From assembly GCF_033807575.1 (NCBI RefSeq), contig NC_084715.1, positions 7,613,349-7,677,348 of the forward strand: 64,000 bases of DNA, read 5' to 3'. This DNA comes from Cydia pomonella. Its lineage: Eukaryota; Arthropoda; Insecta; Lepidoptera; Tortricidae. Position 1 is the first letter of the stretch. Each line of letters opens with the position of its first letter. Position numbers and translations under genes: made by a program. Positions 10,591-21,240 of the stretch are shown one piece after another. The notes beneath the pieces were generated by a model. The model made no database searches and was not told where the DNA came from. It was given only the letters and a program-made list of their open reading frames with translations.

Positions 10591-13320
10591 AACGGGTAAT
10601 TTTATACTTGCTCACCACGCCTGAGTAATCTCTGTGATGTCTATATTTAAATGTTAATGATATGAGAAAAGTTAGGCACATAGTAGCCGCGTCACAGCTG
10701 TTACTTTGACGAATCTAAAAGGCGCTTGCTGTCTGGTTAAGTTATTATTGGATATTAAAGTTAATCATACATAATGTCATTTTAAGCTATATAGAAGCAA
10801 TTACTACCGGCTGCGCGGGAAAATTAAAAAAAAATAAGTGTACAAACAACAAATACGATTTTTTATTACTATCAATTTTCAATATTATTGTTTAGAGGTG
10901 ATATTCGGGTGTCAACTACAGCTCCATTAATGCTGCCTCAGCGTTGATACTGTCACCATATACCGTCACCATATCTGTCAATTTCCTTTATAAAATGACG
11001 TCATAATTATGGCAGTAATGCAACGGCGAACGTGCTTAATTTTTTGAAGCAAATTAACAAATACCGCGCCCACGTCAAGACCGCAGCAGCAGTAATGTCG
11101 CAACAGTCAGCATCCGAACGTCACCTTGAGGATTAAATCAAAACAATATCCATTTGAAATTGCAAAATGGCGCTTCGCACAGGCTCGTCGGAATACCTGC
11201 ATGATTTAGTAATTTGGCATTTGCGGTTTGCGGGCGTGTATTAAATGAGATTACTGTGTGGGAGAATAGAACTTATTACAATTATAATTAAAAAAATGAA
11301 TTATGGGCAAGAAACAAGAACATATAAGTGTTGAAATCCCCGACTTCTGAGCTAGATAAAAACCTGTGTTACAGAAGTCATTGTTCTCTCTCAGACAGTA
11401 GAAACTATTACCTGTGATTAATTATCTTCGTTCTATTACTCCTGATTAATATTTTTATCAACACACATGTCATAAACCCTCTATGATGCGTTGATTTACC
11501 GCAAATTACGGCCAGTATAAAGATAGTCTATTTGTTAGAACATATTTCTTATCTGTGAAATGTTATTACTTGAATATTGCGTTATAATAACATCGAATCC
11601 GATTATATAATGGCATTCAAATTTGGTACATCTCTGAATAACAACGGAATTTGATTTGACCTCTATTTTAATATCCGTCAAGGTGACGTTTTATTCGAAA
11701 TGTCAACTGTAAACCATTTAAAAAAAGTTTATTGTTTAGAAACTAACTAACGCACAACTTTCGAGTAAAATTAGCGATCAGTTTATAGTAAGTGAGAGAT
11801 ATTTTCAAGACGTTACCTAATATCCGCAATAGAATAATGATGGAAAAATCATAGAAAGCTTATAATATGTGTATGTTAAAATAAAGTGTATGTAACAGTA
11901 TATAATTAGGCCTTAAAACACTCATATTTTAATGCCTTTCATTAAGTAGCGGTCATATAAACTATGATTTAAAAATAGAAATTCAAACGCAAATTATTTT
12001 GTTCACTCAGTTATTAGGCTTGATGAATCCCGATATTATGAATGAGATGTCTGAATTAAATCGTTTTCAATGCCGTATTCCACATTTAACAAGCTATAAT
12101 TAAAATCGTCTGCCCCTAATGCGGCATAACACGATAAAGAAAAAAAAAGTTCATCATCTCACACGTTAATTTGGGTTAAAAGAGGCCTTTGACGCAAGTT
12201 GTAAACTTGAAAGAGGGTATTTGCATAATTTCAGTGGTTTTTTTGGCAGGAGAAAACCTGCCTTATCGGGGCTGAAAAAATTGTTTGGTAGCCTGTAATA
12301 TTTTTATGAGATACGGACGCGGGGATGGGTAGGAAAGTCCGGGTAAAGAATTTTTGTGACTTGTGAAAATAAGTTATGGCAAAAATATTCTACGGAGGGT
12401 CACTTTTTGTCAATTGGCGTAAACCTTAACAAAATATTTCCAAAATTAAAAGCATTTGCTAAATTGTTATAGATTTAGACAAGGTAGGTGCCCGCGAGGA
12501 AACGAAAAGATTTTAACAGTATATTCCGGAAAAATGTCATATGAACTTTTTTTAATACGCCTAGTTTCAGAGTTAATACCAGTAAAAAAAGGATTTTTTA
12601 TTGTATTTCAGTACATAACGCCTTTTTGATGGCTATGTCGCCACTATGGGACGTCTAGTTTAGACGTCCTTATTGACAGATATCAAAGTAACAAGCAACA
12701 CATTGAGTAGACTAGTTTTTACGAAAAAAAATTACCAATTGATATTAATCCATAAATTTTCCAAGAACATGCATATAAACATACAAAAAGTAAAAAAAAA
12801 TATGACCTTAGGAATACTTGGTTAATTTTTTCCGTTTCCTCTCTGGCACCTTGTATAATGGTAAAGGCCTAAATATATTATAGTCTTAATCTCTCGTGTG
12901 CCGCGATTTTATTTTTCAAATACTTTCCTTGTACGCGGATCCACACGTTTTGGCTATACGAGCTCGTGAAAAACTAAATAGTTATCTATATAAGTAGGTA
13001 CATTCTAATATTGCTTATATACGTCTCTTATGTAATAAACGCAGCATGTTGTGTAATCCAAGAAATATGTTAGTAATAAAAGTTAGGCAGTCTCTCCAAC
13101 TATTTATAAAAGCACAAAGTGCTAATACGACACAGGAAAAGTAGTTTATATTTTTATATTCTCGTACAAAACAGAAGCTGAGAAAGGATAATAAACAACA
13201 AACAATACTTTGTATGTACATAACGCGCTCAGCTGCAGAATAAATACAATTGTAACAAGTTTACTTTAACAGTCTGTGGTTTAATACAATGTTACTGAAG
13301 TTTAAAAAAATAACCTAAAG
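10591..13320. other. AT-rich DNA, no gene seen
   Basis: There is no supported gene. Near 10950-10980 the text gtcaccatat occurs twice as a short direct repeat. Near 12250 a small hairpin (ggcaggagaaaacctgcc) is visible. Confidence 0.4.
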
Positions 13321-13324
13321 CAAA

Positions 13325-13470
13325 GCCAAGCGGTAAGGGTTATGGGTTATAAACTGAAGGTAATGGTTCGAAACCCGGCTTATACCTATATAGTATATCA
13401 AACGGTGAGTTATTTTTCGGAGAAATAATATTTGATATTTACTAGTTTTGGATACTTCTTATGAATGAGA
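13325..13470 (+). mobile_element. degenerate copy of the 519-816 SINE family
   Basis: A B-box-like ggttcgaaacc is followed by cggcttatacc, gagttatttttcggag and aatatttgatatttac. These match the corresponding part of the better preserved SINEs at 519-816 and 49243-49505. The A box and the tail cannot be recognised, so this is an old copy. Confidence 0.65.
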
Positions 13471-14420
13471 AAAGTTTCTGGTTTGCATTAAGATCTCCAT
13501 TGTGCCGTAACTCACTTCTTGACATGTTTATTGCGTTACGTCGCTGCGTCACTTTAGTTGATATATTGAAAGAGATGCAATTTAGCGCAAATCAATAGCT
13601 AAATACAAATAACTAGTATTGAAGGTCCCAAATGAATGAAAATCTTTATTATCAGGCAACTGTTGGCCCATTCAAAACTTTAAAACTAGCATACATATTA
13701 TTATAATAACTTAAAACTAAAAGCCGCTACAGTAACGCCACTGTTGTGCACAGAGCCATTCAGGTAAAATCAATATTTCAATCGATTTTTTTTTTCTTAA
13801 AGCATTTTCAGTGCTAATCACGACATGTTGTCGTTTTGCCTCTACGAAGCTGTTTTGCTACATACTGGGAAATCCATGTCATCGGCTACGTATAATATAT
13901 GTGTTACTTACAGGCCTATTCGAACATAATATATTGACATCAGAATAATGCCCACCCCATAAACAAGCGCCGCAACAAGCATCTGCAACAGATGGTGTCG
14001 CCAATGATGATGATGAATATGTAACTAGAAGAAGAATAAAAAAATGTTCAAGTACCATTATATTTATTTATTGCTGTTTCAATGCTCTGTAGTTTTATAT
14101 TTATTTGCCACCTTTTTCGAGTCTCCAATATCATAAGACCGAGTCTAGGTCATATTTTATTACTTTTCACAGTCATATTGAAGGTTATAAGTTTATCATT
14201 GGCTTTCTTACACATTAAATAAATTATTATCCACCTACATTCCCTTACCATTTCATATACGTTAATTGGCGTTCTAACGTGTGGGTTTCCCTCCGTAATA
14301 TGTAGATCTATTTGAGAGCCCTTTGGGTATAATAACAAATACTTCGACTACCATGAGCATTCTTCGAAATATATTAGCAACTTCAGTTAAAATTTCAGAA
14401 CTCGGTAGAGATACCATCTG
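13471..14420. other. AT-rich DNA, possibly decayed LINE sequence at its end
   Basis: I see no gene. Sequence from about 14270 may be the upstream part of the LINE relic that starts to be recognisable at 14425, but the reading frame is broken and I cannot align it. Confidence 0.35.
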
Positions 14421-14424
14421 GCGT

Positions 14425-14610
14425 TGAAACTCTAGGTCCATGGGGTCCCAGCGCGCACAAGTTTTTTTGCAGAAATTGCGAACCGAATTGTGACCGAAGA
14501 ATTGTGACCGAAGTGAGAGCGGCTTCCTCGCACTACGTATCAGCATTGCGATACAACGAGGAAATGCCGCCAGCATCCTTGGTAAAATGCCTCAAAGGCC
14601 TATTTTAAAT
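14425..14610 (+). pseudogene. frameshifted C-terminal relic of a LINE-like ORF
   Basis: Three pieces in different frames read as one protein tail. TLGPWGPSAHKFF is near 14428, AEIANRIVTEE near 14471 and SGFLALRISIAIQRGNAAS near 14518, followed by ILGKMP and a stop within the next 40 bases. The block IAIQRGNAAS is familiar to me from the end of retrotransposon-type ORFs in Lepidoptera. At least two frameshifts separate the pieces, so the copy is dead. The 100-codon frame on the minus strand at 14274-14576 is only its shadow. The exact LINE clade is uncertain. Confidence 0.6.
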
Positions 14611-15308
14611 TTAAACTAGTTATAGTAACATCACTGTATATATGTATTATGTATAATTGTAATGTAACGTAAATATAATTATGCTTGTCAAAAAGTAAAG
14701 TATGGTAAAAATAGGCGATCTTGCCATAACTTTAAAGTATTTCGGCAATGTTACAAGTACCATCTTAACGGAGTACGTAACTTCCAGCGGATCCACTTAA
14801 TTAATATCGTGTTAAGGCAGACATGTCACAACCAAAAATATGGCATCGCTTTATCGCCATGTGAATCCAAAACTAAATCTACGCAATGCCTAAAACTCCT
14901 ATCCAATAACACGTACATAGCTCTGTTCACAGCTTCAAACAATTTCGTACTCAGCATTTGCCAGACGCGTATTCTAGCCCATTCTGGGCACGTGGCTACC
15001 CATATATTATAGTACGGGTATTATAGCCCTTGGTCCCTCATAGAATCGCGGCCACGGTCCTTCTTAACCGACATTTAAAAGGGAATTAATTCACAGATTT
15101 ATGGGCGGGTTCAGTGTATTTTTTATTTAACAGCCCGCTAATTTTGGGCACAAGCTTCCGTTGCGTTGGTGTGTAAGCGATGTAAAAAGTTTTGTTGTAA
15201 AATATGTGATTTCCGTGTAGGTACATTGTTAGGAGTTTTTCTGTTTGCATGTTAGTACGTTGTTGTTTGTGTTTAAGGCTGCACATGTGCACTTTTGTAG
15301 GTATTTAT
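14611..15308. other. no gene seen
   Basis: This is AT-rich sequence between the LINE relic and the RTE insertion. Short frames on both strands have no recognisable domains. Confidence 0.4.
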
Positions 15309-15309
15309 T

Positions 15310-17195
15310 TATTTTTCGTAAGAGAGAAGAGAAGAGTAAGAGAAAAGGACAGAAATAACAAGGTTAAGCAAAGAAATCAAAGAAAGCATAAGAAAAGATA
15401 GAAAACAGCATAGAATGGCAACCATAGAGAAGCATATATTACAAACAGGAGGCATCAAAAAGGCATATAAAGAATTAAACAACAAAAAAGATTGGATAGT
15501 AAAAATGGAAAATGACAACGGGATAAAGAAAAGTGGCAGACAGGATATACTACAAATAGCAACATCTTACTATACAAAATTATATGAACAGAACGAAAGT
15601 GAAATAGAAATTGACCTTCAAGAGACCCAATCTGTACCCCACATCATGCCTGAAGAAACGGAAGCGGCTATAAATACGCAAAAAATAGACAAATCTCCAG
15701 GCCCTGACGGCATAAGCAATGAAGTTCTTAAACTTGTTAAAATATCACTAGTACCTGTTCTCACAAAAATTTTCAACAAAATATTAGACACGGAACACAT
15801 CCCAAAACAATGGACCAAATCTAACATAATTCTTTTATTCAAAAAGGGAAACCACCTAGACATTGGAAACTACCGACCCATTAGCCTTATGTCAAACATT
15901 TACAAAATATTTGCAAAGATCATTCTCAGAAGAATTGAAAAAAGACTCGACGAGCAACAACCAATAGAACAGGCGGGTTTCCGCAAAGACTATTCAGTCC
16001 TCGACCACATCCACACAGTACGGCAAATATTGGAAAGATACGAAGAATATCAACTTACATACTATATGGCATTCATTGACTATCAGAAAGCCTTTGATTC
16101 GCTTATACATACACAAATTTGGAAAGCTTTAAAAGAACAGGGAATAGAACACAAATACATACGAATAATAAGAAACATCTACAAGCACAGCTCAGCATGC
16201 ATCCAACTAGAGAGGAAGGGAAGCACATTTCGAATTCAAAAAGGTGTGAGGCAAGGAGACCCACTCTCCCCTAGACTCTTTCTGGCTGCATTGGAAATGA
16301 TCTTCAAGAATCTTGAATGGGACAACCTAGGACTAAAAATTGACGATCGCACACTAACACATCTGCGATTTGCAGACGATATTGTGCTTTTTGCTAACAC
16401 ATCAGAAGAACTTGAAAAGATGATAAACGAACTAGCAGCAGAAAGTATCAAGGTTGGACTGAAGCTAAATCCTGATAAAACAAAGATTATGACCAACAAT
16501 AAAAAAATTCCCATAACAGTGGCAGAAGCCCCAATAAGCTATGTGGATGAATATATCTATCTCGGACAGTTAATGGCCACGAAGGACCCTATTGACAAAG
16601 AAATAGACAGAAGAGTAACAAACGGATGGAAAAGGTACTGGAACCTGAAAGAAGTGATGAAAGACAAAAGTCTCCACATCGCAACAAAATCGAAACTGTT
16701 TAACACCTGCATTTTGCCAGTTCTAGTATATGGAAGCGAAACTTGGAGCTTAACAACAGAAAACACTGAAAAACTGGCCACTTGCCAAAGAGCGATGGAA
16801 AGGAGTATGATAGGACTAAGGCGAGCAGACAAAGTTAAAAACACCATCATCAGAAAGAAAACAAAAGTGCAGGACATAACCAGAAAGATCAAAAGGCAGA
16901 AGTGGAAATGGGCAGGTCACATAGTCCGAGGAAAAGACAAGTGGAGCAAAATAGTCAGCCTATGGTATCCACGAATAGGAAACAGAAAGCAATGCAGGCC
17001 CCAAAAAAGATGGGTTGACGACATAAGAGAGGTGGCAGGTTTAACTTGGTGCAGAGTAGCCACAGACAGACGAGAATGGAGAAGACTGGAGGAGGCCTTT
17101 GCCAATTGGCAACCAGATGAACAACAGTGGAATAAGAACGAAATTTACGAGTATTGAACGGCATCTGTCAAAAAAGGCTTATAATAATAATAATA
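15310..17195 (+). mobile_element. 5'-truncated RTE-type LINE
   Basis: The recognisable LINE sequence starts at about 15340, where an open frame with typical RTE linker text (LSKEIKESIRKD) begins just after a stop at 15337-15339. It ends in a short (taa)n run at 17178-17195. The endonuclease half is missing, so this is the usual outcome of incomplete reverse transcription. The reverse transcriptase frame itself is uninterrupted, which argues for a fairly recent insertion. A clear target duplication is not visible, because both flanks are low-complexity A/T. Confidence 0.85.
15415..17157 (+). CDS. reverse transcriptase of an RTE-type LINE (partial)
   Basis: This is the reverse transcriptase part of an RTE-clade LINE polyprotein, 580 residues from this ATG. 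The frame is open back to 15340, so the ATG is internal to the original protein. Visible RT blocks are KSPGPDGI (about 93-100), a NYRPISLMS block (152-160), FIDYQKAFD with the first catalytic Asp (220-228), GVRQGDPLSP (277-286) and the FADD catalytic pair (319-322). The RTE-type C-terminal region follows, with YGSETW, KVQDITRKIKRQKW and RPQKRWVDDI, ending in EEAFANWQPDEQQW. The apurinic-type endonuclease that precedes RT in full elements is absent, so it could not retrotranspose alone. All catalytic RT residues remain. It probably acted in the nucleus by target-primed reverse transcription. Expression would need a host promoter. Confidence 0.93.
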   Translation: MATIEKHILQTGGIKKAYKELNNKKDWIVKMENDNGIKKSGRQDILQIATSYYTKLYEQNESEIEIDLQETQSVPHIMPEETEAAINTQKIDKSPGPDGISNEVLKLVKISLVPVLTKIFNKILDTEHIPKQWTKSNIILLFKKGNHLDIGNYRPISLMSNIYKIFAKIILRRIEKRLDEQQPIEQAGFRKDYSVLDHIHTVRQILERYEEYQLTYYMAFIDYQKAFDSLIHTQIWKALKEQGIEHKYIRIIRNIYKHSSACIQLERKGSTFRIQKGVRQGDPLSPRLFLAALEMIFKNLEWDNLGLKIDDRTLTHLRFADDIVLFANTSEELEKMINELAAESIKVGLKLNPDKTKIMTNNKKIPITVAEAPISYVDEYIYLGQLMATKDPIDKEIDRRVTNGWKRYWNLKEVMKDKSLHIATKSKLFNTCILPVLVYGSETWSLTTENTEKLATCQRAMERSMIGLRRADKVKNTIIRKKTKVQDITRKIKRQKWKWAGHIVRGKDKWSKIVSLWYPRIGNRKQCRPQKRWVDDIREVAGLTWCRVATDRREWRRLEEAFANWQPDEQQWNKNEIYEY

Positions 17196-18058
17196 GTTGA
17201 TTGGGGCTGACGCGAAATTAAAGTGAAAACATATATTATTTAAAAGTTGACTGATTACATAGATATTATTATGTCTCTCTCCCAATTATACGTCTAGCAG
17301 GGTACCTTCCTTTTTTGAAAAATTAGGAATTGTACAAGATTAATACGTTCTACGTCGTTTGTACAGTACTAATTGAAAAAAAAATGGCGCTTAGTCTATT
17401 GTGCGCAACACGGTTGATTCGCGGCGAAAGGTGAGATGCTAAAGGGCCTAACATGAATCTATTAGCAGCATGACATGGAATCAAAATCTGTCGCTGCCAT
17501 TTGAGCTCGAGCTAACAGCAGAATAGGTACTTTATTCTGAAAAAAAATGAAAGGGAAAGATTCGGTTTTTATGTTTAGGATTTAATCAAATCTATGATTT
17601 GGCCCAACTTGAAAAATGCTAATAAGATGTCATTCATTCATTCTTTTCAAATTAAATGGCTTCAGTCCATTGGGAAAATTTCGCCAGTGTCAAGGTATTA
17701 GGAGCTTTAAATACGACTAAAATTGTACGGTTAGTACAGTACAATACAGTATACGGTCATTTTATATGCTCTTGTAAAGCGATAGGTAGCTGAACTAAAC
17801 AAATAGCCCGTGACTACCGGCCGTTGACTCCAAAATGGTGGCTAAACGCGTTTCAAGATTAATTCTCCATTCACTGCACACAACCCCATTCCTAAGCGCT
17901 AACCCCTTGAAGGGGTATCAATTATAAATTATAACGCTTTTGCCATTTTCAACTTTCTCTTGATAAAAATAGAATCAAACTGAGCTTATTTATGTTTTAA
18001 GAGAAGGATTGGGTATCTAGCACGTTAAGAGCACAGGCGTCATAGTTTTTTTTTAATT
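17196..18058. other. no gene seen; short hairpin-rich text near the end
   Basis: I see no gene. Around 17880-17915 the text cctaagcgctaaccccttga with aaggggtatc resembles the arms of the hairpin at 18059-18112, so this block may be part of the same unknown repeat. Confidence 0.4.
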
Positions 18059-18112
18059 AGGAAGGGGATACCCTTTCATTTAGCGGTATCTCTGAAAGGG
18101 AAACCCCTTCCT
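18059..18112. repeat. 54-nt hairpin
   Basis: The arms aggaagggg and ccccttcct, with inner arms ccctttca and tgaaaggg, form a nearly complete stem around a loop. A partly similar pair of motifs occurs about 150 bases upstream, which suggests a MITE-like repeat with nested arms. Confidence 0.65.
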
Positions 18113-18254
18113 AGAGCTAAATCAAATAATGGGTAAGCCATTCAAAGGGAAAGCCAATCGTTGGGGCTATTCGATGAACGGCTAAGCCATTTAAAGTCTT
18201 TTTTCTGGGACGGGTCCCTGCTATCAAGATGGCGCTCGAACCGAAAGGCCTTAT

Positions 18255-18315
18255 AAGATGTCACACGGATACAATACTGATCTGACAGATCGGTATCATA
18301 TCGGTGTGACATCTT
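18255..18315. repeat. 61-nt palindrome, MITE core
   Basis: The arms aagatgtcacac and gtgtgacatctt enclose a second inverted pair around gatctgacagatc. The following text, cgaattgggccgat, resembles the end of the cggcccgattcgaa MITE family seen at 5931-6108, so this may be a rearranged member. Confidence 0.65.
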
Positions 18316-18325
18316 CTAGGCATTG

Positions 18326-19435
18326 TTCGAATTGGGCCGATTCTTTTTATGTTAGTATCAAGGTTAATATGAAATTATTGGTGTCTTTTTCGAGAGTAGT
18401 GGGCGTTAGATTTAATAATAATGAATCTGTAAAAGATGTTACAGCTTTTAACGCCTCTTTAAAACTTGTGATCTTTAAATAATGCTTCTATTCTTAATAA
18501 GGGCTAGTTGAATAAATGTAGCTCACTGATTTAAATGAAATAAATTTGGCCTAAGATGGCTCCCACTTATAAAAAATCTTCTGTTAGATAAACTTTACTG
18601 ATCTACGATATGAATATTTAAAAAGTTAAATTAAAATAGCCGTAACGATATTACCTATAAGAGAAATATTTATTTTAAAATATTCCATCAACGCGGAGTC
18701 GTCTGCCGCTGGGTGTTTTTAGATATGAATATAATACTTTTTTATAAATACAAAGACCGCTACCATTTTTTCTTTACAAATCAGTTGAAATAATAACTCT
18801 CAATTATGGCCGACACATGCCAAGCCGCTGCTTTACAAAATCGTGTTAGTTTACTGTAAGTTAACTTTGCTGTAAGTGAACTACTGAGCGAAAAAATGTA
18901 AAATTAGTAAATGCTATTGGTACCTACATCGCATCTCACTGTCATGCATAATGGGTCTCTTCTAAACATTAATGGGTCTCTTGGTCTTTGCCTTTCGTTC
19001 TGTCAAATACTGTATATTATATTGATCGACTGTGAGGATATATTATATTGATGTTGATTGCGCAGGAATGAAATTAATGAATGGTGTTCCTACACAGTTA
19101 TATAACGTTATATACATCGTGTGACAGGAACCTCTATCCCCCCAGATGGCTCATGATAGGTGAACTTTATTTTACAAATTCATGTGTCTTGGTGGCCGGA
19201 GGAATTCATCAATAAGACAAGTAGTTACTCTTTTGTTCCTTATTAATTTCGTAACTTTCGAGAAACTATTTCTGCCTAATGATTGCCACAAAATTCGAAA
19301 CAAAGAACAAACATTGAGTACGACCCACTACGACCAATAGAACAATATAAAATGTATCTACACACTCACGTGTGTATGACATTTTTATATAAAAGGAAAA
19401 TGGAAATATTCAAAACTTAACACATTGAGTACCGG
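18326..19435. other. AT-rich DNA, no gene seen
   Basis: There is no supported gene. The 74-codon frame at 18258-18482 starts within the palindrome and has no domain. Confidence 0.4.
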
Positions 19436-19520
19436 GAACATCTGTTCTTAGTCGCTCTCCTCTACAAAGCGGGAAAACGCTGGGATCGGTTAACCAACTG
19501 AGCTACCAAAGCCTACCAAA
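19436..19520 (-). repeat. tRNA-like sequence (SINE head or tRNA relic)
   Basis: Read on the minus strand, ggtagctcagttggttaacc is a good tRNA D-arm and pol III A box. It is followed by gatcccagcg and, at the expected distance, tgttcccggtactc, a poor B box. I cannot fold an intact acceptor stem or T arm. It is therefore best read as a decayed tRNA-derived SINE head and not as a functional tRNA gene. Confidence 0.5.
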
Positions 19521-20009
19521 AGCGTGCGTAATTTTTTATTCCTTCCTTTTAAATTTATTTACACGCCTTATAGCAGGTCGGAAAATAAGGTTATAGGTTA
19601 CTTTCCATCTACGCCATGTCAGATATATAAATTCATTCAGGATAATGTCTAAAATACAAATATATGAGAGGTCAAGCACGAAAATGGTGGGGGTAGTAAC
19701 TGAGATGTCATAAAGCCTGCGTTTCAAATATTGTTTCTTTTGAACTGACCATGTGGTATACCAAATGAAAGGTAGGTGAGTAGAGTATAAATATATAACG
19801 TAATTAAACATTTTCACTACACGGTCTAAAAAAACTTTTAAAACATGCATAGTGTTCACAATTCATAGTTGACTTTGAACTGCCCTAGATTGAAAACGAC
19901 TGAATGAATTACTTCAAAATACATACCAAGTGACTTTGAATATTCTCTTTATAATGTCTAAAAATAATTAACCAGATATGTCAAAAAGAAGAGAAATATA
20001 TAAAATTGG
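19521..20009. other. possible repeat interior; no gene
   Basis: A 107-codon frame lies on the minus strand at 19536-19859, but it has no motif I recognise. The DNA around atggtgggggtagtaactga recalls a lepidopteran repeat. I treat the frame as fortuitous. Confidence 0.35.
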
Positions 20010-20475
20010 AATTCCTAGTTGCGATTTTTCCATACAAACGCTCCCGACTGTTTCCTTCCTGTATTTTTTAACCTAGAGCAATGATTTTTTTCAAATAAGA
20101 TCAATATCGTCAATATCTGTGCCACTTTGTTTTGCTTTTATGGATTATTTCATTTTGAAGAAACTTATAGCGCCTCAAAAATCGCAAAAACGGTTCAATT
20201 GAATTGGCTACAAAAAAAAAGGCGCAGTTTACAAATATGACAACAGATATCCAAAAAATCAAAATATAGCGGCAAAGATTATTTCTTCCTCTGGCAGTTT
20301 CCAAAATTACATAATGATAGTCGACAGCGAAACCTGGAATTTTAAGTTTTTTGCGTGGGAATTTTAGTCCTAGCTGAACTTGTCCTTATCGCACGCACGC
20401 ACTCCCGCCCACCGCAGCGCGACAGAAACATAGCTTCAAAAATTCGAGATTTGAAAAGTTGCTCAGCTAGGAATT
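20010..20475. mobile_element. repeat element with short inverted termini
   Basis: The left end has aattcctagttg and the right end has cagctaggaatt, an inverted pair with one mismatch. A second inner tcctagctga at 20370 also faces the right end. The interior is non-coding, with text such as gcgcctcaaaaatcgcaaaa. I believe this is a widespread lepidopteran repeat, but its superfamily is unknown to me. Confidence 0.5.
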
Positions 20476-21006
20476 GCTCTTAAATATCAGTATAAATTCC
20501 TGTTACAGGAAACTACTTAAAGATTAAGCTCGGTATACCAAGTTAACAATAATAGCTAGGCCAGTTAGTCAGGCAAACAGAACTGGACCCTAAAGGCGAA
20601 TTTGCTTGCGCACGTCATAAACGGATCTGGGATTCCGGTCGTTATTCAAGACCCAGACCACGAGCTCTGATTTATTATTTTATTAATAGTGATTCTGAAC
20701 TTGTGACTGCAAAAAAATATGTCGGGTTGTCTTACGCAGGGTCATCTATCACTTTCGCTGGTTCAGGAAAAAATAAATGAAAAGCATCTCGAACTATTAT
20801 TTCAACGTTATGTAGCGAGAATTCTCATGCCAAATGCAGTGAAAACTTTTTAACCGCGTGGCCAAAAACATTATTTTCTGCATATTATAGTACAAGACAG
20901 AGATGATATACCCGTATAATATACCTAATGGTAAAGGTATTTTAACATTACTTAATTTTGAAATATAAATTTTGTCAATGTTTAAAAGAAATTATCAGCT
21001 TTAAAA
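20476..21006. other. no gene seen
   Basis: AT-rich sequence without recognisable features. Confidence 0.4.
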
Positions 21007-21106
21007 GTTTTACAGTACATATGGAGCTACTTTTCCGCACTAGTGCGAAAATTAGCATATTACGTTACTATGTTGAACATTTAAAGGGCCATATGTACTG
21101 TAAAAC
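21007..21106. mobile_element. 100-bp MITE with perfect 18-bp termini
   Basis: The left end gttttacagtacatatgg (21007-21024) and right end ccatatgtactgtaaaac (21089-21106) are exact complements. The element is non-coding. The text after it, 21107-21235 (gtgcgaataggtaattcgca ... cgcacttcg), is another repeat block that I know to be found beside such ends, so a larger composite element is possible. Confidence 0.85.
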
Positions 21107-21240
21107 GTTGTACGATACATGTGCGAATAGGTAATTCGCAACTCGTGTCGATTTAAAACACTCCCTTCGGTCGTGTTTTAATTTATCGCCACTCGTTTCG
21201 AATTTCCTATTTTTCGCACTTCGTAATGCACTATTATTAC
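21107..21240. repeat. repeat block with cactcgt / cgcactt motifs
   Basis: The block contains self-similar phrases: aattcgcaactcgtgtcgat, taatttatcgccactcgttt and cgaatttcctatttttcgca. These look like diverged halves of an inverted or tandem unit. It directly abuts the MITE at 21007-21106 and probably belongs to the same mobile family. Confidence 0.5.

Noticed and set aside
16236..16892. 92- and 111-codon minus-strand frames across the RTE reverse transcriptase
   Set aside because: They are antisense shadows of the 580-codon RT frame.
19440..19515. Possible tRNA gene on the minus strand
   Set aside because: Good D-arm text, but no intact T arm or acceptor stem.
19536..19859. 107-codon minus-strand frame, hydrophobic in parts
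   Set aside because: No recognisable motif. The DNA resembles a dispersed repeat, so I do not call a gene.
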